Notes under the pieces: model-generated
Told to the model about the DNA's origin: nothing
Databases searched by the model: none
What the model saw: the letters and a program-made list of their open reading frames with translations, nothing else
Assembly (NCBI GenBank): GCA_022316685.1
Contig: JAKJHU010000650.1
Span: forward strand, 1 to 64,000
Length of the DNA stretch: 64,000 bases
Source: Progne subis subis
Lineage: Eukaryota; Chordata; Aves; Passeriformes; Hirundinidae
Direction of reading: 5' to 3'
Shown here: positions 47,273 to 58,646 of the stretch, piece by piece
Numbering within the stretch: the stretch's first letter is position 1
Layout of the letters: every line of letters begins with the position of its first letter
Position numbers and translations under genes: made by a program

Positions 47273-47583
47273 GCCTGCTAAGGAACCGAGTTGTCACAGG
47301 CCCTCAGAGGGGTTCCGTGGGGACTTTCCAAGAGTCTCCAGGCTGTTCCAGAGCTGGAATGTCACAGGCAGAGACAGGGGCTCCATGGAGACCTCCCAGG
47401 GGTTTCTGGGGATGCTCAAGAGCCCTGTGGTCAGAGGCAGTCACAGCCGTTCCATGCTGACATCCCAGGGCACCTTGGGCTGCAAAGGTACCGATCTGTC
47501 ACAGGCACTCACGGGGGCTCCACGGTGACATCCCAGGAGTCCCCAGGCTGCCAACGAGCCGGGATGTCCCAGACACTCACAGG
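47273..47583. repeat. 68-69 bp minisatellite (copy 3)
   Basis: Reverse complement of 4997-5303, again with about 4.5 units. Confidence 0.8.
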
Positions 47584-48570
47584 GGTTCCTGCCATGGGCA
47601 GAGTGGGAGCTTCAGGCAAAAGCTTTATTTCTTTATTGGAAAAACTCCTGCTGAGTCATGAGGTGGAGAAATGACACCCAACAGCCACCATGGATCCTCA
47701 AATCCCTCCAGGATGCCTAGACTTTTAAAAATTCATCTAAGAATGAAGACTGGGAGCAGCTGGATCCAATCCCCACATTTTATCAAAGGTTTATGTGTTA
47801 ATGATTGGAGAGATGGAATTGAACTGCATGCAATTTGTCCCACAGGATTGACGATGCAATACCAGATATATTTCTATAAATACAGCAATGATTGATTCTG
47901 ATCAGGGTTAGACAGAAAGATTTATTCACACCACAGAGTAAATTTTAAAAAAGAGTTATTTACTCCACAGTATAGGAGCTATAACAATTATTAGAATATA
48001 GTGCTCTAGGAAGCAATTTTGAAGTAAACAGGGCTTTGCTGGAGTTGTTTGAGCCCATTCCAGGCAGAGCCTCCTGCTCCAGCAGGAACTGCCTTTCCTG
48101 TGCCAGGACCAGGGCAGATCCCGCTGCAGGAAAAGCCCCAGGCCAGCCCCAAGACAGTGAAGGCCTCGGGCACAAGTGCAGAGTGCCGTGCTGGGAGCTG
48201 TGCCAGGGAGAGCCTGAGGCACCAAAGGCACCTTGGCAGCAGCAGATGCTTCCAGGCCATGGCCAGAAGCCTCCCTTGGCAAGGCGGCCTGGTGGCCACC
48301 ACTGCAGAGCTGCTGCTCCAGGGCTCATTTCTGATGGGCTCGGCCCCAGCCCACAGAGTGTGACCTCAGCCCTGACTCTGTCCCAGCCTGCTGTGCCTGA
48401 GCCCTGCAAAGCCTAAAGGTCACCTGTGCCAGCCTGGCTCTGTCAGCCCCTGGGGCAGGGCAGGGAAAAGGCCAGAGAAGGGGCTGGCTTTGGCTGCTGC
48501 ATGTGGGCTCCAGCAGAGACAAGGAGGAGTCAAGGGAGTGCATGGAGTCCAGTGGAGCAGCCCCTTCTCC
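47584..48570. other. Noncoding interval of unit U (copy 3)
   Basis: Counterpart of 4016-4996 in reverse. No gene. Confidence 0.5.
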
Positions 48571-48905
48571 CCCATGTAATCCTGGAATGGTTTGGACGGG
48601 AAGAGCTACTGCAGTGCTCATCTCATCCAAACCCCTGCCATAAGCAGGGACATCTTTCACAGATCAGGTTGTTCAGAGCCCTGTCTCACGCTGGACTTGA
48701 ATGTTTCCAGGGATGTGCATTGAGCACCTCCCTGGGAACCTATCCTGGTGTATCACCAACCTAATCATCAAAAATTTCCTCCTTATCTCCCCTATCTGAA
48801 ACCTCCCTTCCTTTAGTTTAAACTACCACCCTTTGTCCTATCGTGACAGGCCCCACTAAAAACCTTTGTCCACCATTGCATTTCCACTCAGCCGGGTTTC
48901 CATGG
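48571..48905 (-). mobile_element. CR1 LINE 3' fragment (copy 3)
   Basis: Minus-strand counterpart of 3691-4015. Confidence 0.65.
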
Positions 48906-48921
48906 CAATTCCATGACAGCC

Positions 48922-49603
48922 TGTCCTAGGGGAACTTTATGATGCTTGTATCCACAGTCTTCTCTTCTGTTTGTGTTGTATATGGAGTTTTGTGCCTTTA
49001 AGACGGTTCTAAGAGCAAGGAGAAGCGCGGAGTTTGTTTTGAGGAAAACTGCCTGACTCCTCCACCTTCTTCTCCGGACCGGGTGCTCAGCAGAGGCTTG
49101 GAGAGACTCGCAGGACAGAGATCTTTTTTGCTTTTAGTTAGTTTCAGCTAGCTAGGGCAGAGAAGTTCCCTGTTTTTTTTGTTGTTGGTTTTTGTTGTTT
49201 TTTTTTTTTTTCCTTTTCTTGGAACTGTTTTAAACCTGCTCTGGACTGAAAACCCAGGGAGCACTGGTCGGGCTGCACCTGCGGCCCACGGGGCCTGGAC
49301 CTCGGCATTTTCCAGAAGCGCCGGAGGGACTTGGGACTGAGGAGAGACTGGAGGAGAGAGCCGAGCTCCACCCACGGCAAGGACTTTCTCCATTTGCCAT
49401 ACTCACTCCAGAACGAGAGAGGTTTTATTGTTTCATGTTATTCAGTCTTTATACTTGTATCACTTGTTAAGTACAATTGTTTTTTCCACTTTTCTCTAAG
49501 GAAGTTCTTTACTGGACTGGTTGAAAGGAGGGGCCATTTGGGTTTTCTCCCTGGAGGGATCCCATTCAGGGGTTTTCTCCCAAATTTGCCCTAAACCAGG
49601 ACA
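48922..49603 (+). repeat. 5' LTR of the U3 element
   Basis: 682 bp with inverted ends TGTCCT/AGGACA. A TATATGGAG stretch lies at 48982-48990. It is little mutated compared with the 3' LTR and keeps its G-rich segments (for example 49050-49110 and 49255-49375). Confidence 0.75.
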
Positions 49604-51131
49604 ATACCTTGTTATTGATGCTCAAGAGAGTGGAAAAAGCTTCTCTTGATTATTAATTGCCTTTTAGTTGTCCTTTATATAAAAATAAAACAGTCCATAG
49701 CCATGTTACTCCTTAAATTCCTAATGTCTCAGAATATAGCCCTTTCTCTGTTTCTATTTCCCATGGTTTTTTCAAGTTTTAATACTTTTCTAGTCTCTAC
49801 ATTTATTTTCTTATCCAAAAATAACTCCAATGTTGTCCCTAAGACATCACTTTTATACTGAAAGTACACAAATTAAAATAATTATCTTTTTAAGCTCAGT
49901 AATTATAATTTACAAAAAGTTTATAAAATACTAGAGTTTGTGCCAAGTATGTTTACTTTATAGTTTCTTCATCCTACCCTAGTCCTAGTTCCAACAACAT
50001 GGTTTAAAAATTTATCAATTTTCACAAGAAAAGTAGGGGTTGGGGCTTTTCAATCTCTCCTTTCCATTTTCTCTTTTAAATCAGTTACATCAATTTTAAA
50101 AAATGCTCCGTGTCCCCTAAATACTAAAGATACCACCTATAAGTAAGCACAAAACCAAAAAATAAATCTAACCATAAAGAAGTATTTCTTAAGTTATCCA
50201 TAACTGTAAAAAGTCGTACTACAATCAAGCATCCAAACAAATAAAACCCCTATAATAGAGCAAGCAATAACTCCAAATACACATATAGAAAATACCTAGC
50301 AAATTAATTATATTACACTACCCCAAACACACCAAAGTAAGCACTACCAAACTCACAGTAATAAAAGCCAGCACAAAATAACTAAAAACCTACCCTGCAC
50401 TATGCTACAACCCATAGCATCATTCTAAACCTTTAAAACACAAGTCTTTAAAGACATAGTACTCATAAAAAATTAATTCAAACAATAGAACTCATTTCAA
50501 AAACAACCTCATCAACAACGTAAACTAAAGAACATAGCATTAAGTAAGTGTAGCATATCCCTACCATACACCAACTTCAAAGAAAGTAAAAAAATACAAT
50601 AGACTGTTAAAAACCACCCTAAAAACACTAAGTAGGAAATCTTAGAAAAATTAAAAACAGCATCTAACAAAAACCCCTAGTTAGTTAACACCCAAAGTTC
50701 CACCAGCAGAGCAAGCCCTACCCAGTCTAAGCCCCCACATACAGGAGATAAAGTCCCAGTAGAACATGTAAGAAGTTTGTTAAGAAAGACACTTTAAATC
50801 AATTCTACTTCAAGTACAGACAAACCCACCGTGGGATTGTCTTTATTCAAGGACCAAGTTACACATAGTAAGTAATGCAAAAAGATAAAACCACACAATG
50901 TGCACTTCAAGGAGATCTGATTGTTGAGTAAGAACCATGTGTAATGATCACTGTGTACTGAATGCCACTGCCATTGTCTGTATAGCTGTATACTGTATAT
51001 TGTATATTGTATATTGTATATTGTATATTGTTTTTATATAGATACATGTATTGTGTAGTGTATGTGTGTGCAGAGCTAGAATATATATATTAGTTTAGTA
51101 AGTTCGACCGATATGGGGATAAAGAGTAAAA
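49604..51131 (+). other. Interior of the U3 LTR element
   Basis: AT-rich throughout. 49604-50050 is T-rich; 50050-50960 is rich in A and C and very poor in G. No long conserved frame and no retroviral protein motif. A heptanucleotide repeat (TGTATAT)n lies at 50988-51030. Confidence 0.6.
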
Positions 51132-51816
51132 TATCCTAAAGTAACTTTATGATTGCTTGTATCCCCAATTGTCTGTTCTTGTTCGTGCTGTATATAAAGT
51201 TCTGTGATTTAAAAATAGTTCTAAGACACAAGAGAAAAATGCAAAGTTATTTTAAAAAAAACTACCTAACTCCTACACATCTTCTCCACGTAAGTGTTCA
51301 ACAAAAACTTTAAAAACTACCAAAAAAAATTAAAATTGCTTTTAGTTGGTTCCCTAAACTATTTTTTTTCCTTTTTTTCTTTAAACCTATTTAAACCTAC
51401 TCTAAACGTAAAAAAATAAACAAACAAAACAAAAACAAAAACAAAAAAAAAACCCACCAAACAAAACAAAATAACACCTAAAGCTTACACCTTCAGCCCA
51501 CCAGGGCCTGGACCTCGGCCATTTTCCAACAGCACCAGCAAAACAAAAATTAATTAAAAAACAAACGAACAAAAAAAGCCAAGCTGCATCCATAGCAAGA
51601 ACTCTGTCAATTTACCATCTCACACCAGAACAACAAGTTTTATTGTTTCATAGTATTTATTCATTCTTTATGCTTAAATGCACATTATTTGTTAAATAAA
51701 ATAGATTTTTCCACTTTTCTCTGAGAAAGTTCTTTACCAGACTGGTTGGGGGGAAGGGCCATTTAAATTTGCTCCCCATTCAGAAGTTTATCCCAAATTT
51801 ACCCCAAACCAAAACA
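51132..51816 (+). repeat. 3' LTR of the U3 element, G-to-A changed
   Basis: It aligns along its length with the 5' LTR. CAGCAGAGGCTTGGAGAGAC of the 5' LTR reads CAACAAAAACTTTAAAAACT here, and similar all-G-to-A blocks recur near 51225-51265 and 51535-51600. TATATGGAG has become TATATAAAG (51191-51199). AATAAA lies near 51695. Confidence 0.75.
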
Positions 51817-51824
51817 ACAGGTGA

Positions 51825-53049
51825 CCCAGGTGTGGTGTCCCAGGGAGGCTGCCATGGAAGCAGTGCCCAGCCCTGCCCCTTTCTGTCTGGCTGAGCTGGC
51901 CTTTGGCCCTGGCAGTGGCGTTTGCTGCTGGTTCCGCGGCGCCTGAGCAGCCAGCGCGGCACAGGGCAGGTGGCCGTGGCACAAGCCCCCAGCAAGGGAT
52001 CCCCTCTGGCTCTGGGCACTGACACCAGCCCTGAGCAAGGGGCCCAGGGCAGGTTTCCATGGCACCCAACATCACAGCGGCTCCAGGCCTTGGCTGCCAC
52101 GGCACCAAACCAAGGAACGGGTCCCTGTGGCCGCTGCCGTGGCACTGAGGGCATCAACGAGTGTCAGTGCAATTGTACGTGGAACAGCCCCGGCACTGCT
52201 TTGTCCTCAGGGGTGCCCTGGCAACCCAGGACAGCAACAGCTCTGTATGCAAGTGGCCACGGAACCTGGCTGCAGAAATGGGTCCTTGGGGTGCTTTCCA
52301 AGGAACCTTGAAGGGATGAGGGATCCAAAGGCCAGCAGTGGGCTCAGTGCAGTGTCCATGGCCACAGCCCCTTGCAATGGCCCAGGGCAGGTTGGGATGA
52401 TGATCCACCCTCACTCCTGGCCCAGGGCAGGGCTGCAGTGCTCTTGGTGGCACCTTGGGCTTGGCCCACACTTGAGGAGGGTGTTTGTTTTTAATGGGGA
52501 AACTCAGGAGTTTTAGATTGCTTCAAAAGAAAAGAAAAAATCCTTCTTTGGTTCGTAGTGCAGCCAGGTCTCCAAGGAAAGCAGGTCCCAGGTGAGTGAG
52601 AATAGACAGCATGTAGTTGGGGAATGTGGAGCAAGGTTGTCCACACTGGGTCACACCTCAAGGCACAGCTTTTCTGAGCAGGCCAGACCTCCTTGGGAGA
52701 CCCTGGTTCAGTATCAACCACAGAATGCTGCAATCACCTCTTGTCTAATGAGAACAGTAATGAAATACGCACTTGAAAGTAGTAATACATATTTCATTAG
52801 AAGCTCCATGAAATATTTCTCCATAACTGCAGCAGGAAAACTTCCAAATGAATGGCACTAGAGCCAGAGGGGAACTCAAGGCAGAGCCATGGTTTGTCAG
52901 GACTTGCTTGATCCTGATGAGCCCCTGGTGGATTTGGTGTTAAACCCTGGAACCTCAGGGCCTGAGAGGAGATTGCACAAACCTTTCCAGGAGTGGAAGT
53001 CAGAAGAAAAACCCAAAGGGTCTCGATGCATCAGTGGGTCCCACAGAGG
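51825..53049. other. Noncoding interval of unit U (copy 3)
   Basis: Counterpart of 25141-26330 in reverse. No gene. Confidence 0.5.
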
Positions 53050-53715
53050 TCCGTCCCCAACACAGGCTCCTCATGGAGTTCATGAAGGATAGAAATGGAG
53101 GCCAGGACTGTATAAAAACCTCTCAGAGACTCAGTGAGGGAAGGAAATTCCAAAGTAGCTTAAACACCTTGAGTATCTCAAAGTATTAATGAACCTCACT
53201 GAGTGTCAATGCAAAGCTCTCAAGGGACTCATTAGAGCAGATAATTGGAGGCCATGATTGCACAAAAACCTCTCAGAGACTTGGTGCCTCAAAGAAGTAC
53301 TTAAATTACTCCTGAGTACCTTGAGGCATTAATGAGCCCCACTGAGTGTGGTAACTGGCTAACAATCTCAAGGGACTAATTAAAGCAGATAATTGGAGGG
53401 CATGATTGCATAAACCTCTCAGACTCAATGTCAAAAAGAAGTTCCTTAATAAATTCTGAGCATCCTGAAGTATTAATGAGCCCCAGTGATTATTTTACTG
53501 TCTAAGAATCCCAAGGGACTAATTAATGTAGATAACTGAGGCCGTGATAACAAGTTTAAAAGGGAAACACCAAGTACCTTAAAACAACTGAAGTACCTTG
53601 AAGCATTAATGAGCCCCACTGAGTGTTGTTCCTGACAAAGCCTCTCAAGGGACTCAGAGCAGATAATTGGAGGCCATGATTGCACAAACCTCTCAAAGAC
53701 TCCCAGGAAAAAGCA
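53050..53715. repeat. About 140-bp tandem repeat (copy 3)
   Basis: Reverse complement of 24431-25140. TTAATGAGCCCCACTGAGTG recurs with the usual spacing. Confidence 0.8.
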
Positions 53716-55544
53716 AAACCAAAACCCAAAGTCCTTTGAATGCTCCTTCTGGCAGCATTCAGGAGCCCCCAGGGCCATTGCTGACCAAGGCTCCCCAGGG
53801 ACTCCTTCCAGCACATCCTTGAGGCCACTGGCATGTGAGGGGGATGCTGAGGGCAGCACAAGGGGCTGACAGTGCCCAGCCTTGCTGGGGCTGTGCCAGG
53901 AGGCCCCAGGGCCTGAGGACAAGGTGTCTCCTCACAGCCCTTGGTGGCACAGAGGCTGCTGTGCCCCAGGACACCAGGACTTGGCTTCTCTTTGTCCCCA
54001 CCTGTCATCACTGCCTCCAGTTCTCTGCTCTGCCTGGGGCCTGGGGACACTTTCTCTGTCCTGTCCCTCAGTGGGACCCATTCAAACTTCAAGAAACTTT
54101 GGAGATTGCTTCTAACTTGGAATTCTTGAGAGGTTTCTTCAGCTCCCTCTCAGGGACTGATGTTCAGGGCCTGAGCACAAACCCCAAGAGGGTCATTAAA
54201 GTCCTTGTGCTGTGTCTGTGCTGCTGAGCTGGGCCGGGCTCCTGGCACAGAGGCAGCTCCTGGCAACCAAGAAGAGCTTCAAAAACACATCTCTCTTGAT
54301 GAGCAACTCTTCTCCCAGCCCAGCAGGGCTGGGGCACTGCCTGCAGCCACCCCGGGCACAGCACACAGGCACAGAGAGCTGCAATCACTCAGGGCTGGGA
54401 AGCAGCTGAGAAGTGACTGAGGGAGAATCACTCCCAGCCCTTGGCACAGGAACCTCTGGCTGCAGAACAAGGCAACTGCAGCTCCTGCAGTGATCTCCTA
54501 AAGCTGCAACATCCCAATGCCTACAGACTCTGTGAGTACATTCTCTGATTATCTCTTGTGGAGAGCAGCCAGGGGTGCCCAGGGCTGTCCTGCAGAGCAG
54601 GGTCCTGCAGCCCAGGGCGCTGTGCTGGGCCAGGGACTCTGCTGCCTGCCAGGGACAGCTCTCAGCCAGCCCGGGGAGCTGCTCACAGCACTGGGGAGAA
54701 GCTGTGGGGGGAAGGAGCTGCCCTGAGCAGGGCAGGTGCTGCTGCTGAGAGGTGCTGTGTGGGGCAGGGCTGCTCCCAGCTCCAGACCAGCCTGGGCACA
54801 GCTCCAGAGGACACTTGCCAAAAGAAGGTAAGCCTGGGATTGCTGTAAAGATCAGGAGCTTTCCTGAGAGTGTTTTCAAATTCCTGCTTGGAGCAGGATG
54901 GGAAAGTTGGGGAATGACAAAAAGATTTTTGCTTTTTATACATTTGTTCATTTATTAATAGATCTGTTAACTACTATTATATAGTCATAATTCTATAATC
55001 CCTAATTCATTCCATTGAACTACTATGACATACTTAGATAAATATAATTCTTAATTAACTGTAGTATGTTTCCTACCCTTTCTCTTAGATTTTAGAACAA
55101 TAAGTTTCTAAATACATTCCTTAACTACTGTAAAGTCTTATTATCAGGAACAGGACCTATGAGAAGAACCTCTTTTTTTTTTTTTTTTACCCAGAGTGTG
55201 AGCAGTCACAAAAAAAGGGGCACAAAGAAGCCCTTGGTCCTACTCCAATGGGTTTACCCAGGGGTGTGTAACTGGGGCAACTGAATCTCATATTGGATGT
55301 TCCTGTTAAATATCCTAATTAATCAGTCTTAATGTATTGTTGAAATCAGGGATTGTCCCATCCCCACTGGGGCACCTGGAAGCTTCCACTTAAGGGCTGG
55401 GTTTTACTTTTCTGTTCTAATGCAGTTACAAGGGTGTGGTGTTTTTTTGGTTGGTTTTTTGTTGGTTTTTTTTTGTTTGTTTGTTTTTTGTTTTTTGGTT
55501 TTTTTTCTCTTCTGATTGTAGGCAACAGGAGGATGAGAGAACCA
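53716..55544. other. Noncoding interval of unit U (copy 3)
   Basis: Counterpart of 22521-24430 in reverse, with a poly-T run at 55170-55190 and a T/G-rich tract at 55437-55510. No gene. Confidence 0.5.
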
Positions 55545-55625
55545 GAACAGGAATTGCAATCACAAAATCACAGAACATTCTGAGTTGAAAGGGACACACA
55601 GGATCATCAAAGTAATGTTTTAACA
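55545..55625 (-). mobile_element. CR1 LINE 3' tail (copy 3)
   Basis: On the plus strand, AATCACAAAATCACAGAACA followed by TTCTGAGTTGAAAGGGACAC marks a CR1 3' end whose sense strand is minus. Confidence 0.65.
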
Positions 55626-57171
55626 TTTACAGAGACTCCAGAACTGTGACTTTGGGTGGTCAGTCTCTGTGCTGGGAGGCTCCTAAAGGGCCTTCAGCCA
55701 CTCCTCAGCCCTGGACAGCTCCAGCATCACCTTTGCAGGGCCCAGCAGGGCTCTCCTGAGCTGCCCTTGCCCCCTGCAGACAGAGCCTGCCCCAGGCAGG
55801 GCCCTGCAGACAGGCAGGTTTCTGTAGGGCCGGGCCCAGGGCACAGAGGGTGGGATGGGCTCTGTGAGCGCTGGCAGGGACAAGGCTCCTCTCAGCAGGG
55901 AAATGTCCAGGCACAGGGAGATGCTCAGGGAAGGAGAGGGGGCTGAACAGAGCAGTGCTGGGGGCAGGAGGGCACTGTTGGTGTGTGGGAGGTGCCGTGC
56001 ACAGCTGGCTACGGGAACACTGTCCTGAGCGCCCAGCTGTCTGTGCCCTGCCCTCCCAGGCACAGCACCACAACATCTTCTCTTGTTTCTGCCCTCCCCT
56101 GATTTTGTCACTGTCACCTGCTGCTCTCAGGGAGGCTCTGGCATTTGCAGCAGCCGAGTCAGGCACTGCCCTTGGGATTGCTGCCAGGCAGCTGTGTCCA
56201 TGGGAATGGGGTGTCCAAGCTTGCCTGTCACCTGTGGGGCTGTGGGCAAAGCAGTGCATGGGAAAGGGGAATGAGCTGAGCCCCCTCCCTGAGATCCCAT
56301 CATGGGCACACCTGGGGATCTCCTTGCTGTGTCCTTCCAAGCTCTGAGCTGCCCTCCTGGCTGCAAATCTGTGCCACAGCCTCTGGGATTTCCCTGAGTG
56401 TCCCACGGGGAAGTGCAGAGATGCCAGAGCTGAGGAAATGCTGTTGGGTTTGCCAAGGGAGCCGTGAGTGTCCTTGGCAGAAGGGTTGCTGAGCCCTTGG
56501 CCAGAGACCTTTGGAGAGGCTGAGACATTCAGGGATCCCTCTGCTCTGGGCAGGATCTGGTTTATTCCAGGGTGACACGGGAGTGTGATTGTGCTCTGAT
56601 TGCAGCCGAAGCTGCAAACCCAGGGCAGTTGGGAACAAGCCCATCCAGCCCCTCCCCTTCCCTGAGCCACAGGGAATCCTTTGCCTCTCCCATCTCTCAG
56701 GGGCAAACTCTGAGTGCAGCAGAGATGCTGGGGATTTCTGGCCTCAGAGAACCAGGAATGATGTGTGGGCAGGAAAATAATGGCTAAAATTCCTTCCTGC
56801 TCTCCATGTCCTTTAGATGTGGGAGTGCAGATGGGAACAAGCCTTTCTGCATTAGGAGTGATTCCACTGACAAATCCTGAAGATCCAGCCTTGTCCCTCA
56901 GCCACAAGGTCACAAACCCAGGGCAGCAGGGCAGGGATGGTTCCTGGAGATCCCCTGTGTACAGGCCTGGCTGCTCCTGGCACACTCAGACAGCACAAGT
57001 GGAGCTCAGGCAGGGACCTGGGTGAAGGGGTTTTCCCAGAGCAGGAACAAGGGTGGGTGAGTCACAGCGGGACAGTCTACAGGGAATGGCCCAGGTTTGG
57101 CTCAAAGCAGCCTCTGCTGACTTGTCACTGTCCTTTGTCCATGAACAGGTCCCCATGGGCAGCCACAGCAA
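55626..57171. other. 5' flank of the U3 olfactory receptor
   Basis: Counterpart of 20892-22440 in reverse and very similar to it. The longest frame (55705-56985, minus strand, 426 codons) points away from the OR and resembles no known protein. Confidence 0.45.
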
Positions 57172-58100
57172 ATGTCCAACAGCAGCTCCATCAGCCACTT
57201 CCTCCTGCTGGCACTGGCAGACACGTGGCAGCTGCAGCTCCTGCACTTCTGCCTCTTCCTGGGCATCTCCCTGGCTGCCCTCCTGGCCAACGGCCTCATC
57301 ATCAGCGCCGTAGCCTGCGGCCACCTCCTGCACACGCCCATGTTCTTCTTCCTGCTCAGCCTGGCCCTCACCGACCTGGGCTCCATCTCACCACTGTCCC
57401 CAAAGCCATGCACAATTCCCTCTGGGACATCAGGACCATCTCCTATGCAGGATGTGCTGCTCAGCTCTTTTTCTTTCTGTTCTTCATCCCAGCAGAATAT
57501 TTCCTCCCGACCATCATGTGCTACGACCGCTACATGTCCATCTGCAAACCTGCACTACAGTACCCTCCTGGGCAGCAGAGCTTGTGCCCACATGGCAGCA
57601 GCTGCCTGGGCCAGTGCCTTTCTCAATGCTCTCGTACACACAGCCAATACATTTTCCCTGCCCCTGTGCCACGGCAATGTCCTGGGCCAGTTCTTCTGTG
57701 AAATGCCACACATCCTCAAACTCTCCTGCTCCAAAATCTATCTCAGGAACTTGGGCTCATTGGTTTAAGTACCTCTTTAGTGTTTGGTTGTTTTGTGTTC
57801 ATTGTTTTCTCCTATGTGCAGATCTTCAGGGCTGTGCTGAGGATCCCCTCTGAGCAGGGAAGGCACAAAGCCTTTTCCACCTGCCTCCCTCACCTGGCTG
57901 TGGTCTCCCTGTTTCTCAGCACTGGCATGTTCGCTATCCTGAAGCCCTCCTCCATCTCCTCCCCATCCCTGGATTTGGCCTTGTCAGTTCTGTACTCGGT
58001 GGTTCCTCCAGCCCTGAACCCTCTCATCTATAACCTGAGGAACCAGGAGCTCAAGGCTGCAGTGTGGAGACTGATGTCTGGATGGTTTCGGAAACATTAA
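57172..58100 (+). pseudogene. OR14-like olfactory receptor pseudogene
   Basis: Inverted copy of the receptor at 19958-20891. It opens with MSNSSSISHFLLLALADTWQ and keeps an intact helix 1 (LLANGLIIS), so the frameshift of U2 is not shared. Breaks against the U2 copy: one C lost near 57386 in the helix 2-3 loop, two bases lost near 57550 just after MCYDRYMSICKP (restoring the frame), and one base lost near 57746, which leads to a stop at 57766-57768. The remainder, 57780-58100, is readable in another frame and includes KAFSTCLPHL and PPALNPLIYNLRN. The total is 929 bases, four fewer than a full 310-codon gene plus stop. Confidence 0.9.
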
Positions 58101-58646
58101 AGTGCTGGCCAATTTCTGAAAATCACTTGTAATAAAAATTATATTTGATACTTCTTGTTGGTTTCATTTTGCAGGTTCTTTTTCTTTCTTTTTCTCAATT
58201 AATCTTCTCCATAAAGATATGTCATTGTTTGTGCCATTTCTTGTTTTGTTTCTCTCCACCTTCCCTGTGGCCACACACTGTGTCAATGAGGGGCTACACT
58301 CTTGGTGGCTTTAAAGCAACTCAAGGATCTCCCAGCCATGTTTTCTGCAGAGATCCCCCTTTTGTTCCCTTCTCTGGAGCTGCAGCAGCAATGTCTGTGT
58401 GCAGAGCTGGGGCAGATCAGTGCTGGCACAGCAGCTGTGCCCAGGAGCAGCAGCACGTGGTGTTGCCAGTGCTGCTCCCGTGGCCCTGCCCCGCTGCCCT
58501 CCTGGCCCTGGTGCTGCTGTAGGGCCTGAGTGGTCTCGGGGCCGGGCACAGTGCTGGGGGTGGCAGTGCCGGGGCTGCAGCAGGGACAGGCCATGGGCAC
58601 TGCTGGGGCAGCGCTGACGCCTCAGGGCAGGGCCTGGAGGCTCCAG
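58101..58646. other. 3' flank of the U3 olfactory receptor
   Basis: Counterpart of 19420-19957 in reverse. AATAAA occurs at 58131-58136, shortly after the stop codon, and could have served as poly(A) signal. Confidence 0.45.

Larger units (their letters stand above)
48922..51816 (+). mobile_element. Non-autonomous endogenous LTR element, hypermutated
   Basis: This 2.9-kb insertion is found only in U3; copies 1 and 2 read straight through (CCATGACAGGTGACCC near 3662-3677, reverse strand). ACAG flanks both sides (48916-48919 and 51817-51820). The 5' LTR (48922-49603) has TGTCCT...AGGACA ends. The 3' LTR (51132-51816) is the same sequence with very many G-to-A changes, starting TATCCT. A purine-rich tract (GGGGATAAAGAGTAAAA) precedes it. 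The interior (49604-51131) is AT-rich and strongly G-poor on this strand after about 50050. No gag, pol or env and no primer binding site were recognised. It is inert and depends on outside enzymes or is decayed beyond recognition. Confidence 0.8.

Noticed and set aside
49646..49861. 71-codon hydrophobic frame inside the LTR element
   Set aside because: It lies in an AT-rich decayed interior, with no motif and no second copy to support it.
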